Source of the DNA: an uncultured Rothia sp.
GTDB lineage: Bacteria > Actinomycetota > Actinomycetes > Actinomycetales > Micrococcaceae
Assembly (NCBI GenBank): GCA_937935205.1
Contig: CALGXU010000507.1
Span: 1-6,989, forward strand
Reading direction: 5' to 3'
DNA length: 6,989 nt
A program made the position numbers and the translations under genes. Below, piece by piece: positions 1-5,610 of this stretch. Every line of letters begins with the position of its first letter. Within the stretch, counting starts at the first letter, position 1. The notes beneath the pieces are model-generated. The model saw only the letters and a list, made by a program, of their open reading frames with translations. It was not told the DNA's origin and ran no database searches.

Positions 1-1
1 T

Positions 2-1717
2 TCGGAGTCAGGTACTTCGGCTGCAGGTTCTTCAGCGGCGAGCGCTGTATCGGGTGCTCATTTGCCCGGTTCCCGGCGGATTGCCCCGGCTACCGTTGAG
101 TCTGTAGAAAAAGTGCAGGAAGAAAAGGCGCAGGACGAAAAGACTCCGAATGAGAAGGCTAAGCCTTCCGCATCAGGTGCTCAGGCCGATAGCGCATCCG
201 CGAAGAGCGCGCCGGTTAAGAAAGCTCCCGGAAAGGGTAAGCAGCCCAGCCTCGCGAAGAGCGGCTCTCTTGCTTCTCTGTGCGTGATGTACGGTGCGGG
301 TATCGCGTTCGTGACCACAATGGTGGTGTCGAACGGTATCGGTGCTGAGGGTTCAGGCGAGTTCTTCCGTCTGATGGCGCTTTTCGCGATTGCGATTTCG
401 CTGGTGACCTTCGGCGCGGACACCGGTCTGGTTCGTACGATGAGCGCTCAGCGCGCGCTGGGTCGTTACGGTGTGCTTCCGCAGCTGATCCGTTACGGTC
501 TGATTCCTTCGCTGGTGACTTCGGTACTTCTCGTGGTGGGTGTTTACATCTACACCGAGTTTGTGCCGATGGCTCCCGAGTATCAGGCGGCGATGCGTGT
601 CAGCTCGGCTTTCGTGCTGATAGCGGCGCTGATGACGGTGTTCTTCGGCGCGCTACGTGGTCTGCATCGTGTGGTGACTTTTACGGTTCTGCAGAATGTT
701 CTGCTTCCCACTCTACGTTTTGCGGCGGTGGGTTTGGTGGTTCTGTTCTCGGGTCAGCTCATGGATTTGGTGTACGCCTGGACCGTTCCGGTCGCGATTA
801 CTGCGGTGGTTGCCCTGTGGCTTTTGGAGCGGGCCTTCCCCACCGAGGAGCATGTGGAGGTTCTTCCTTCTGAGGATTCTCCGACCGAGACGTTCCGTTC
901 GTTCTGGGGTTTCAGTTCTGCACGCGGTGTCGCTACCGTTGTGGAAACCATCCTGGAGTGGATTGACGTGCTGGTGGTGACGGCGTTCTTGGGTGCCGCT
1001 GCCGGTGGTATCTATGGTGCGGTGAACCGTTGTGTTCGTGTGGGCACCATGATTGAGCACACCGGACGCGTGGTGACCGGCCCGTCGATTAGTGCGGCGT
1101 TGGCGACTCGTCAGCTCGATCGTGCTCGAGAGATTTTCCTTTCGACCACTCGCGTGTTGACTGCGTTGTCTTGGCCGTTCTATCTCTCCCTGGCGTTCTT
1201 CGGTCCGACTCTTTTGGGCTTCTTCGGTAAGGGCTTTGAGGCTGGCGCCGGTATTCTCTGGGTGATTTGCCCGGCAGCGATGCTGTCGATGAGTGCCGGT
1301 GGCGTGCAGTCTGTTCTGCTGATGAGCGGTAAGAGCCGCTGGCAACTGTTGAACAAGCTCTCCTCGCTGGTGGTGGCTGTGACTTTGAACTTCACTTTGG
1401 TCCCGGCTTGGGGTCTGTACGGTGCGGTGACGGCTTGGGCTTCTGCCCTGCTGATTGACACGTTCCTGGCGAGCTACCAGGTGTTCCGCCTCGTCGGTAT
1501 TCGCGCTTCGGTTCGTGAGATGGCTCCTTCGCTCTTCTTGGGTGCGGCTGTTCCGACGGTGTGTGCTCTGGTGTCTTTGGCTTTCTTGGGTCAGAGCGTT
1601 CTGGGTGTCATCGTGTACGTGGTGCTACTCGTTCCGGTGTACGGTGCGGTGCTGTACCGCTTCCGTAAGACGCTGGGTATTGAGCGTTTCCTCTCCGCCC
1701 GCCGCGCGAAGTCTTAG
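2..1717 (+). CDS. Wzx/MOP-type polysaccharide flippase (5' end outside window)
   Basis: Integral membrane protein predicted to flip lipid-linked oligosaccharide units across the cytoplasmic membrane. The frame is open to the left edge of the window, so the true start lies upstream; the TTG at 62 has no clear ribosome site and is not a credible start. 571 residues are visible. Residues 1 to about 85 are a soluble Ala/Ser/Lys/Glu/Pro-rich low-complexity tail. After it come roughly 12-14 hydrophobic segments, beginning near residue 89 (SLASLCVMYGAGIAFVTTMV) and ending near residue 553, followed by a basic C-terminus (RFRKTLGIERFLSARRAKS). The pattern (glycine-rich first helix, 'GAEGSGEFFRLMAL', central charged loop at about 280-300, later 'IYGAVNRCVRVG') fits the Polysacc_synt/MOP superfamily. 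It lies 66 bases upstream of a Wzz-like gene with no terminator between, so the two are probably co-transcribed. MurJ is an alternative within the superfamily, but the polysaccharide neighbours favour Wzx. The substrate is not readable. Confidence 0.87.
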   Translation, partial: SESGTSAAGSSAASAVSGAHLPGSRRIAPATVESVEKVQEEKAQDEKTPNEKAKPSASGAQADSASAKSAPVKKAPGKGKQPSLAKSGSLASLCVMYGAGIAFVTTMVVSNGIGAEGSGEFFRLMALFAIAISLVTFGADTGLVRTMSAQRALGRYGVLPQLIRYGLIPSLVTSVLLVVGVYIYTEFVPMAPEYQAAMRVSSAFVLIAALMTVFFGALRGLHRVVTFTVLQNVLLPTLRFAAVGLVVLFSGQLMDLVYAWTVPVAITAVVALWLLERAFPTEEHVEVLPSEDSPTETFRSFWGFSSARGVATVVETILEWIDVLVVTAFLGAAAGGIYGAVNRCVRVGTMIEHTGRVVTGPSISAALATRQLDRAREIFLSTTRVLTALSWPFYLSLAFFGPTLLGFFGKGFEAGAGILWVICPAAMLSMSAGGVQSVLLMSGKSRWQLLNKLSSLVVAVTLNFTLVPAWGLYGAVTAWASALLIDTFLASYQVFRLVGIRASVREMAPSLFLGAAVPTVCALVSLAFLGQSVLGVIVYVVLLVPVYGAVLYRFRKTLGIERFLSARRAKS

Positions 1718-1783
1718 CCTTCCGTTTCTTCTACGTTTTTCTCCGATATTTAGTGTCCGTTTCTCTTCCTCTAGGATGTCCTC

Positions 1784-3016
1784 ATGGATAACACCTCTCA
1801 TACCTCCTCGGTTACCCTTGGCAGCCAGGTACGTCGCATTTTCCGACACCGTCTGCTGATTCTGCTGTCGGTCGTGGTTTTTGCTGTGGCGGGTGCCGCA
1901 TACGGCTACATGACCAATAGCAAGTACACTTCTAAGGCTTCGCTGGTTGTTTACCCGCTGGTGGTTGATCCCGCCGGTACCGGTAGCGCTAACTCCGCGA
2001 AGGTGGATATTGCTACCGAGTCTCGCGTTGCTTCCTCCCGTGAGGTTGCGCAGACCGCGGCTAAGGCTCTGATTGCTAACGGCGATACCCTCTCTGAGGC
2101 TCAGCTGACCAGCCGCCTGATGAACTCCGTCAAGGTGACCGGCACCTCCCAGACTGCTGTGCTGGATATTGAGGTAACCCGCCCCAACGGCACGGAGGCT
2201 GCACGTTACGCTAACGCTATGGCGAACGCTTACCTGCAGGTTCGTTCCGAGTCGCTGAAGAGCAGCGTTGATTCTGCTGTGCACCAGATTGATGAGCAGA
2301 TTTCTGGCCTCGAGGGTGACAACAGCCGTGCGGGTCTGCTTTCGCAGTTGCAGGATCGTCGCGCCCAGATTCAGTTGACTTCCACCATCGGTGGCCGCGT
2401 GATGAGTGAGGCTCAGGTTCCTTCTTCTTCCTCGGCTCTTGGCCCGGTGAAGATGGCTATTGTTGGTGCTGTTGCCGGTCTGCTGATTGGTGCTGTACTG
2501 GCTTACGGTCGTGACCGCACCATGCGTCACGTTGGTTACGCTGACCGTCTGGAAGATGCTGGCATCCCGGTTCACGAGCTGGGTTCCTCTTCTGAGGCGA
2601 ATGACGCGTTCATGCTGCTGCGTACCATGGGCGCTCCCGATGGCGATGTGAAGAGCGCTGGCGCATCCGGCGTTGTTATTCTGCCCGGTACTGACCGCGG
2701 TGTTGAGCACCTGTACCAGATGTTGCAGCGCGTTCTGCCCACCGAGTACGCACGTTTCACCGATTACGCTTCGGTCCGTGACGCTCTGACCCGCCACACT
2801 CCCGAGTCGCTGGTTGAGAAGAGCGAGACTCCTCTGGTGATTAGCCTGAGCACCGCTACTCCCCTGTCGACCCAGCTGCGTTTCGTTCAGGCTGGCGGTG
2901 TGGCTCTGGTTCCGGTGACTGCGGCTACTTCTTTGCAGCAGGTTCGTGAGCTTTTCGCTCAGCTGGATCAGCTTGAGGGTGTGAACGCTCTGGCTGTTTT
3001 CCTGGACCGCGAATAA
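1784..3016 (+). CDS. Wzz-like polysaccharide co-polymerase with degenerate kinase-like C-terminal domain
   Basis: Chain-length/export regulator of the Wzz (polysaccharide co-polymerase) type, 410 aa. ATG at 1784 has a good ribosome site, TAGGA at 1772-1776, seven bases upstream. TM1 is at about residues 24-43, preceded by basic RRIFRHR. An extracytoplasmic domain at about 45-220 includes a helical stretch at 135-195. TM2 at about 223-242 (VKMAIVGAVAGLLIGAVLAY) follows a Pro/Ser-rich segment. Residues 243-410 are cytoplasmic. Their end (residues 351-408, with 'GGVALVPVTAATSLQQVREL') resembles the last strand-helix part of BY-kinase domains (typically 'DGVLLVVRAGKTT..QV'). However, where the P-loop is expected there is 'VVILPGTDRGVEHL', with no GKS/GKT. 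The Walker A' and B aspartates are also absent, and no Tyr-rich tail is present. This suggests a non-catalytic domain, an alignment by eye. Spacing to the flippase gene suggests one operon. No separate kinase is visible nearby. Confidence 0.85.
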   Translation: MDNTSHTSSVTLGSQVRRIFRHRLLILLSVVVFAVAGAAYGYMTNSKYTSKASLVVYPLVVDPAGTGSANSAKVDIATESRVASSREVAQTAAKALIANGDTLSEAQLTSRLMNSVKVTGTSQTAVLDIEVTRPNGTEAARYANAMANAYLQVRSESLKSSVDSAVHQIDEQISGLEGDNSRAGLLSQLQDRRAQIQLTSTIGGRVMSEAQVPSSSSALGPVKMAIVGAVAGLLIGAVLAYGRDRTMRHVGYADRLEDAGIPVHELGSSSEANDAFMLLRTMGAPDGDVKSAGASGVVILPGTDRGVEHLYQMLQRVLPTEYARFTDYASVRDALTRHTPESLVEKSETPLVISLSTATPLSTQLRFVQAGGVALVPVTAATSLQQVRELFAQLDQLEGVNALAVFLDRE

Positions 3017-3042
3017 GCTAGGCCGGGAGTACCTGGACCGCG
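3001..3042 (+). repeat. 11-bp direct repeat spanning the wzz-like gene end
   Basis: CCTGGACCGCG occurs at 3001-3011, coding for the last residues before the stop, and again at 3032-3042 just past the stop. The copies are 31 bases apart, so the second is in another frame. It looks like a local duplication trace at the gene end; no function is assigned. Confidence 0.5.
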
Positions 3043-3134
3043 CGTCATCGGGGTCTATTGATGGATGCCTCGCCTCTGTGCGGGTTCGTCCTTTGTCCTT
3101 GAGTGTAGGGTCGGTAACGCTTGTTGAGGCGGAT

Positions 3135-3162
3135 CTGTTGTAGCAGGTCTGTTGATGCAGGC
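3135..3162 (+). repeat. Tandem imperfect 14-bp repeat upstream of pssD
   Basis: CTGTTGTAGCAGGT (3135-3148) is followed immediately by CTGTTGATGCAGGC (3149-3162), with 11 of 14 positions equal. It lies in the 220-base gap between the wzz-like gene and pssD, about 75 bases before the pssD start. It could be a paired protein-binding site or a simple duplication; the sequence alone does not decide. Confidence 0.45.
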
Positions 3163-3185
3163 GTTGCCGGGCCCGACGGCTCACC

Positions 3186-3200
3186 CTTCTCTTCTCTTCT
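3186..3200 (+). repeat. CTTCT pentanucleotide x3 in a pyrimidine tract before pssD
   Basis: Three perfect CTTCT units lie inside an almost pure pyrimidine run at about 3184-3212, which ends about 14 bases before the pssD ribosome site AGGAG (3226-3230). A shorter pyrimidine-rich stretch also precedes the wzz-like gene (1761-1772). Such tracts can slip during replication and alter promoter or leader spacing, but three units is short, so the functional reading is weak. Confidence 0.45.
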
Positions 3201-3236
3201 TATTTTTCTCTTGTATTGGGGCTTTAGGAGAACACT

Positions 3237-3719
3237 ATGACTGAGGCAACTTCCTCTCAGGCACCGAAGAAGAAGCTTCTGCTGGTTTCTAGCAGCGGCG
3301 GACACTTGAAGCATCTGACGGCTACTTCTGCTGCATGGCAGGATTATGACCGCGTGTGGGTTAGCTTTAAGCAGCCCGATGTTGAATCTTCTCTGGCTGA
3401 TGAGAAAACCTATTGGGCTTATTACCCGACCACTCGAAATATTAAGAACGCTATTCGTAATCTGTTCTTGGCATTTCGTATTTTTCCGAAGGAACGTCCG
3501 GATGCGGTTGTTTCTGCGGGTGCAGGTGTTGCCGTTCCTTTCTTTGTGGCGGCCAAACTCTTTGGCGTAAAGACTCTTTATATTGAGTGTTTTGATCGCC
3601 CAACTCTGCCGACGATGACCGGCAAGATGCTGTACACCTTTGCTGATCGAATTATTGTTCAGAGTGAGGAGCAGCAGGAGAATTTCCCTGATTCTCGTGT
3701 AATTCATCCCATTTTCTAA
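3237..3719 (+). CDS. pssD: PssD/Cps14F/Alg14-family glycosyltransferase subunit
   Basis: Membrane-associated partner subunit of a two-protein glycosyltransferase, homologous to eukaryotic Alg14 and bacterial PssD/Cps14F. With its PssE/Alg13-like partner it should add a sugar from a UDP-sugar to a lipid-linked polysaccharide precursor. At 160 aa it is normal full length. Visible family signatures are the N-terminal strand and glycine turn 'LLLVSSSGGHL' (residues 14-24), 'YYPTTRNIKNAIRN' (62-75), 'PDAVVSAGAGVAVPF' (88-102), 'KTLYIECFDR' (112-121) and the closing 'FPDSRVIHPIF' (150-160). There is no N-terminal TM helix; the hydrophobic helix around 100-111 is the likely membrane contact. ATG at 3237 has AGGAG at 3226-3230, six bases away. 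Codons end in A/T far more often than in pssE downstream. Sugar and acceptor cannot be read from the sequence. Confidence 0.88.
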   Translation: MTEATSSQAPKKKLLLVSSSGGHLKHLTATSAAWQDYDRVWVSFKQPDVESSLADEKTYWAYYPTTRNIKNAIRNLFLAFRIFPKERPDAVVSAGAGVAVPFFVAAKLFGVKTLYIECFDRPTLPTMTGKMLYTFADRIIVQSEEQQENFPDSRVIHPIF

Positions 3720-3731
3720 GAGTGATGAATT

Positions 3732-3782
3732 TATCCTGAAAATAGCGTCCTCGCGTGTGCTGAGGGCGTTATTTTCAGGGTA
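3732..3782 (+). terminator. 21-bp hairpin directly after pssD
   Basis: Arms 3732-3752 and 3762-3782 pair over 21 bp around a 9-base loop, twelve bases past the pssD stop. Eighteen pairs are Watson-Crick. The other three (3734/3780, 3745/3769, 3748/3766) are G-U in the + strand RNA but would be A-C mismatches in a - strand RNA, so selection appears to act on the + transcript. No clean U-tract follows (next bases TAGTATTTATT), so it may be an L- or I-shaped actinobacterial terminator, a partial terminator, or a 3' RNA-protecting stem between pssD and pssE. Confidence 0.7.
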
Positions 3783-3912
3783 TAGTATTTATTAAACATA
3801 CAGATACGCATAAGTCGTGCGCTCCACTGTGGACTCACCATCCAAGCGAACTAACCACTCGCCAGAGAAGCGTATGCGGAGATTACTCACCATTTTCTCC
3901 GGCACGACGCCA

Positions 3913-3962
3913 CCGCGTATACCAATTGATGCCCTCCGGATTTTTGCGTCAGGTATACGGGG
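3913..3962 (+). promoter_or_regulatory. Bulged stem-loop in the pssE leader
   Basis: CGTATACC (3916-3923) pairs with GGTATACG (3952-3959). Two more pairs lie beyond a single mismatch (3913-3914 with 3961-3962). After a 3-base one-sided bulge, TGATGC (3927-3932) pairs with GCGTCA (3946-3951) including one G-U. The apical loop contains CCTCC (3933-3937), which can pair briefly with the pssE ribosome site. The structure ends 21 bases before that site (AGAGGA, 3984-3989). It could be a regulatory leader element or simply an inverted-repeat operator; it matches no riboswitch class I recognise. Confidence 0.4.
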
Positions 3963-3996
3963 TTACTACCGATAAATACATAGAGAGGAATAGGCT

Positions 3997-4707
3997 ATGT
4001 CTATTCAGAACTTCCCCCGCGTCAGCGTTGATACTTCCAAGTTCGACCTGCCCGTATTTACCCCTGCCGTCGCGCCCGTTCGTATTCCTACCAAGACTTA
4101 CGATTTGGTGGTGTCCCTCGGCACCGACGTTCACACTTTTGATCGTCTCCTGCGTTGGGTTGAGGCTTATCTTGAAGCTCACCCCAAGGTCACCTGCCTC
4201 GTGCAGCACGGCCACACTGCGCCCATTAAGCACGCAGATAACCTTAAGCTTCTTCCCGCCTCCGAGCTGCTGGACTACTACGCAACCGCACGCGTGGTAC
4301 TGGTTCAGGGCGGCCCCGGCTCCATCCAGGATGCACGCCGTACCGGTGCTCTGCCTCTGGCTGTTCCGCGCCGCGCAGAGTTCGACGAGGTCGTTGACAA
4401 CCACCAGGTCCCCTTCACCGCTCTGATGGAGAAGCGCGGTCACGCTGTTGTCGTTGAAAGCCGCGAAGATCTCTTCGACAAGCTGGATCTTGCTCTGGCG
4501 AACCCCTCCCTGTTCCGCACTGCTGAGCCCTACATCTCCACCCCGGAGATTTCTGCTGCGCAGCTGGGCGAGGAACTGCAGGATCTGCTTGCTGGCAAGA
4601 CCCGCCGCAAGGATTCCTTCTGGGGTCGCCTGAAGCAGGCTGCTCGCGCACACCGTGCGGGTAAGGCTGAGATGGCTCGCATCGACGCGATGGCTCCCAG
4701 CGCCTAA
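3997..4707 (+). CDS. pssE: PssE/Cps14G/Alg13-family glycosyltransferase, catalytic partner of PssD
   Basis: Predicted catalytic subunit (GT28 C-terminal-like fold, Alg13/PssE/Cps14G group) that pairs with PssD to transfer a nucleotide-activated sugar onto a lipid-linked intermediate at the inner membrane face. Signatures: 'YDLVVSLGTDVHTFDRLLRW' (residues 35-54), 'VLVQGGPGSIQDARRTGALP' (101-120, the nucleotide-sugar loop) and 'VPRRAEFDEVVDNHQV' (123-138). At 236 aa it is longer than the usual roughly 160-170 aa. About 33 extra residues precede the first strand, and a basic tail with 'KTRRKDSFWGRLKQAARAHR' (201-220) follows the core. Family members commonly have His before the GGPG motif; here it is Gln104. 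ATG at 3997 has AGAGGA at 3984-3989, seven bases away. It uses C-ending, highly biased codons, unlike pssD. It is separated from pssD by 277 structured, noncoding bases and followed by a terminator. Confidence 0.88.
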   Translation: MSIQNFPRVSVDTSKFDLPVFTPAVAPVRIPTKTYDLVVSLGTDVHTFDRLLRWVEAYLEAHPKVTCLVQHGHTAPIKHADNLKLLPASELLDYYATARVVLVQGGPGSIQDARRTGALPLAVPRRAEFDEVVDNHQVPFTALMEKRGHAVVVESREDLFDKLDLALANPSLFRTAEPYISTPEISAAQLGEELQDLLAGKTRRKDSFWGRLKQAARAHRAGKAEMARIDAMAPSA

Positions 4708-4718
4708 CCAGCGCCTAA
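4697..4718 (+). repeat. Perfect 11-bp tandem duplication over the pssE stop codon
   Basis: CCAGCGCCTAA is present twice in direct succession (4697-4707, 4708-4718). The first copy encodes the last codons and the TAA stop of pssE; the second is noncoding. It is a clean recent slippage or duplication trace with no effect on the protein. Confidence 0.85.
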
Positions 4719-4758
4719 AAGCTTTAGCTTTCTAAGCCCCAGCATCCTTAGCGATGCG

Positions 4759-4794
4759 ATGCGGGAGCCCCCCGGAGGTGTTTCCCGCGTTTTT
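4759..4794 (+). terminator. Rho-independent terminator of the pssE transcript
   Basis: ATGCGGGAG (4759-4767) pairs with TTTCCCGCGT (arm 4782-4790), with G-U at 4760/4789 and 4767/4782. The loop is 14 bases, and a T run (4790-4794) follows directly. It lies 51 bases past the pssE stop and marks the end of the polysaccharide operon. Confidence 0.75.
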
Positions 4795-4803
4795 AGACCG
4801 GCA

Positions 4804-4880
4804 TGCGAATCCTCCAACCACCCTGTGAGAGGCTGCGAACGTTTTCCCTTGTTCACGGCATATTCTCAGGTGGATTCGCG
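4804..4880 (+). promoter_or_regulatory. Possible structured leader or small RNA upstream of the DUF2505 gene
   Basis: GCGAATCC (4805-4812) pairs with GGATTCGC (4872-4879). Two more pairs sit inside a T-T mismatch (4814-4815 with 4869-4870) and one wobble outside it. The enclosed region has smaller helices: TGAG 4826-4829 with CTCA 4865-4868, and GAAC 4837-4840 with GTTC 4851-4854. It sits between two terminator-like hairpins, so it could be the 5' domain of a leader or a short independent RNA. No known family is recognised. Confidence 0.35.
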
Positions 4881-4894
4881 TCTTTACATTGGTT

Positions 4895-4947
4895 GCGAAA
4901 CCCCGCGCACCGTATCCTTAGATAGGGATAATGCGCGGGGTTTTCGC
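4895..4947 (+). terminator. Terminator-like hairpin (possible attenuator) just before DUF2505
   Basis: GCGAAACCCCGCGCA (4895-4909) pairs with TGCGCGGGGTTTTCGC (4932-4947), leaving one bulged T. An inner helix TATCC/GGATA (4913-4917 with 4926-4930) closes the top. The GC-rich core is flanked by AAA on the left and TTTT (4941-4944) on the right, as in a bidirectional terminator. Its base ends only eight bases before the DUF2505 ribosome site (AAAGGA, 4956-4961). Transcription of that gene must therefore either read through the hairpin or start inside it; a -10-like GATAAT lies at 4927-4932, without a good -35. Confidence 0.65.
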
Positions 4948-4967
4948 GCACTACGAAAGGAACAATT

Positions 4968-5465
4968 ATGGCAGTTCAGGAATCGACCGTTATCAACGCA
5001 AGCGTTGAGCAGGTTATCGAGGCGTTCTCTAGCGAGGATTTCGCACGCTTCGTATGCTCCGAGGTTGGCGTGGAGTTCGGTAGCTTCTCCGTTTCCGGTG
5101 ACACCTCCGCTGAGTTCACCGCAACCACCGAGCGTACCGTGCCCGCTGAGCGTGTGCCGGACATCGCTCGTAAGTTCGTCGGCAACGGCGTTGCTATGAC
5201 CCAGGTGGACACCGTAAGCGCACCGGCTGCTGACGGCTCCCGCACCGTTTCTACCGAGGTCAAGGTCAACGGCGTGCCCGTGTCCGCTCAGGCTACTCAG
5301 AAGCTGACCCCCGAGGGTGAGCAGACCCGCCTGGACGTTAACGGTGAGGTCTCCTGCTCCATCCCGCTGGTGGGCAAGAAGATTGCAGCCGCTGCTGAGC
5401 CTCAGGTTGGCCGCGTGCTGAAGGTTCTGGGTTCCTCCGCTGAGAAGTGGCTGGCACAGCGCTAA
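4968..5465 (+). CDS. DUF2505 domain protein (START/SRPBCC-like fold)
   Basis: Small soluble protein, 165 aa, matching the actinobacterial DUF2505 family, which resembles START/SRPBCC lipid-binding folds; its biochemical role is unknown. Visible pattern: an opening strand and helix 'STVINASVEQVIEAFSSEDF' (residues 6-25), a long antiparallel beta region (residues 35-135) containing the family-typical 'VPDIARKFVGNGVAMTQVDT' (63-82), and a closing amphipathic helix (about 138-165) beginning at 'GKKIAAAAEPQVGRVLKVLG'. No signal peptide or TM segment is seen, so it is cytoplasmic. ATG at 4968 has AAAGGA at 4956-4961, six bases upstream. Codons are strongly biased to C-ending and common ones, suggesting good expression. 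It is monocistronic: a terminator-like hairpin lies immediately upstream and another downstream. The link to the polysaccharide genes is only positional. Confidence 0.85.
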   Translation: MAVQESTVINASVEQVIEAFSSEDFARFVCSEVGVEFGSFSVSGDTSAEFTATTERTVPAERVPDIARKFVGNGVAMTQVDTVSAPAADGSRTVSTEVKVNGVPVSAQATQKLTPEGEQTRLDVNGEVSCSIPLVGKKIAAAAEPQVGRVLKVLGSSAEKWLAQR

Positions 5466-5517
5466 AGCTTATGAGACGCTCACCTTTGAGGTGCAGCTGA
5501 TATACCGCCAATAGGTA

Positions 5518-5555
5518 AAGGATCCCCGTCGTAAGTATTTACGGCGGGGATCCTT
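5518..5555 (+). terminator. Terminator between the convergent DUF2505 and TagD-like genes
   Basis: AAGGATCCCCGTCGTAA (5518-5534) pairs with TTACGGCGGGGATCCTT (5539-5555) around loop GTAT. It gives 17 pairs, one of them (5529/5544) U-G in + strand RNA and A-C in - strand RNA, so it fits best as the end of the DUF2505 transcript. GTGTGTTTT follows. It probably also helps stop the - strand TagD-like transcript. Confidence 0.8.
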
Positions 5556-5610
5556 GTGTGTTTTGATGAGTCTCTATGAGCTCTAGCGCACCCGTGAGGG
5601 CGCAGGGGTG

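Noticed and set aside
1625..3184. 519-codon open frame on the - strand
   Set aside because: It is antisense to the well-supported Wzz-like gene and the end of the flippase gene. Its translation is Ser/Arg/Gln/Asn/His-rich without domain character, has no ribosome site, and arises from the codon bias of the + strand genes.
3926..3959. TTGATG ... TATACG as a promoter for pssE
   Set aside because: The spacer is 22 bases, outside the normal 16-19, and both hexamers are parts of an inverted repeat.
3949..4653. 234-codon open frame on the - strand
   Set aside because: It is antisense to pssE, which has a ribosome site and family motifs; this frame has neither.
4837..4854. GAAC...GTTC as a LexA/SOS box
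   Set aside because: The spacing between half-sites is 10 bases, too long for the actinobacterial LexA site; it is better explained as a small helix in the leader.
4759..5199. Open frame on the + strand starting in the pssE terminator
   Set aside because: It begins inside a terminator hairpin, crosses a second hairpin and overlaps DUF2505 out of frame.
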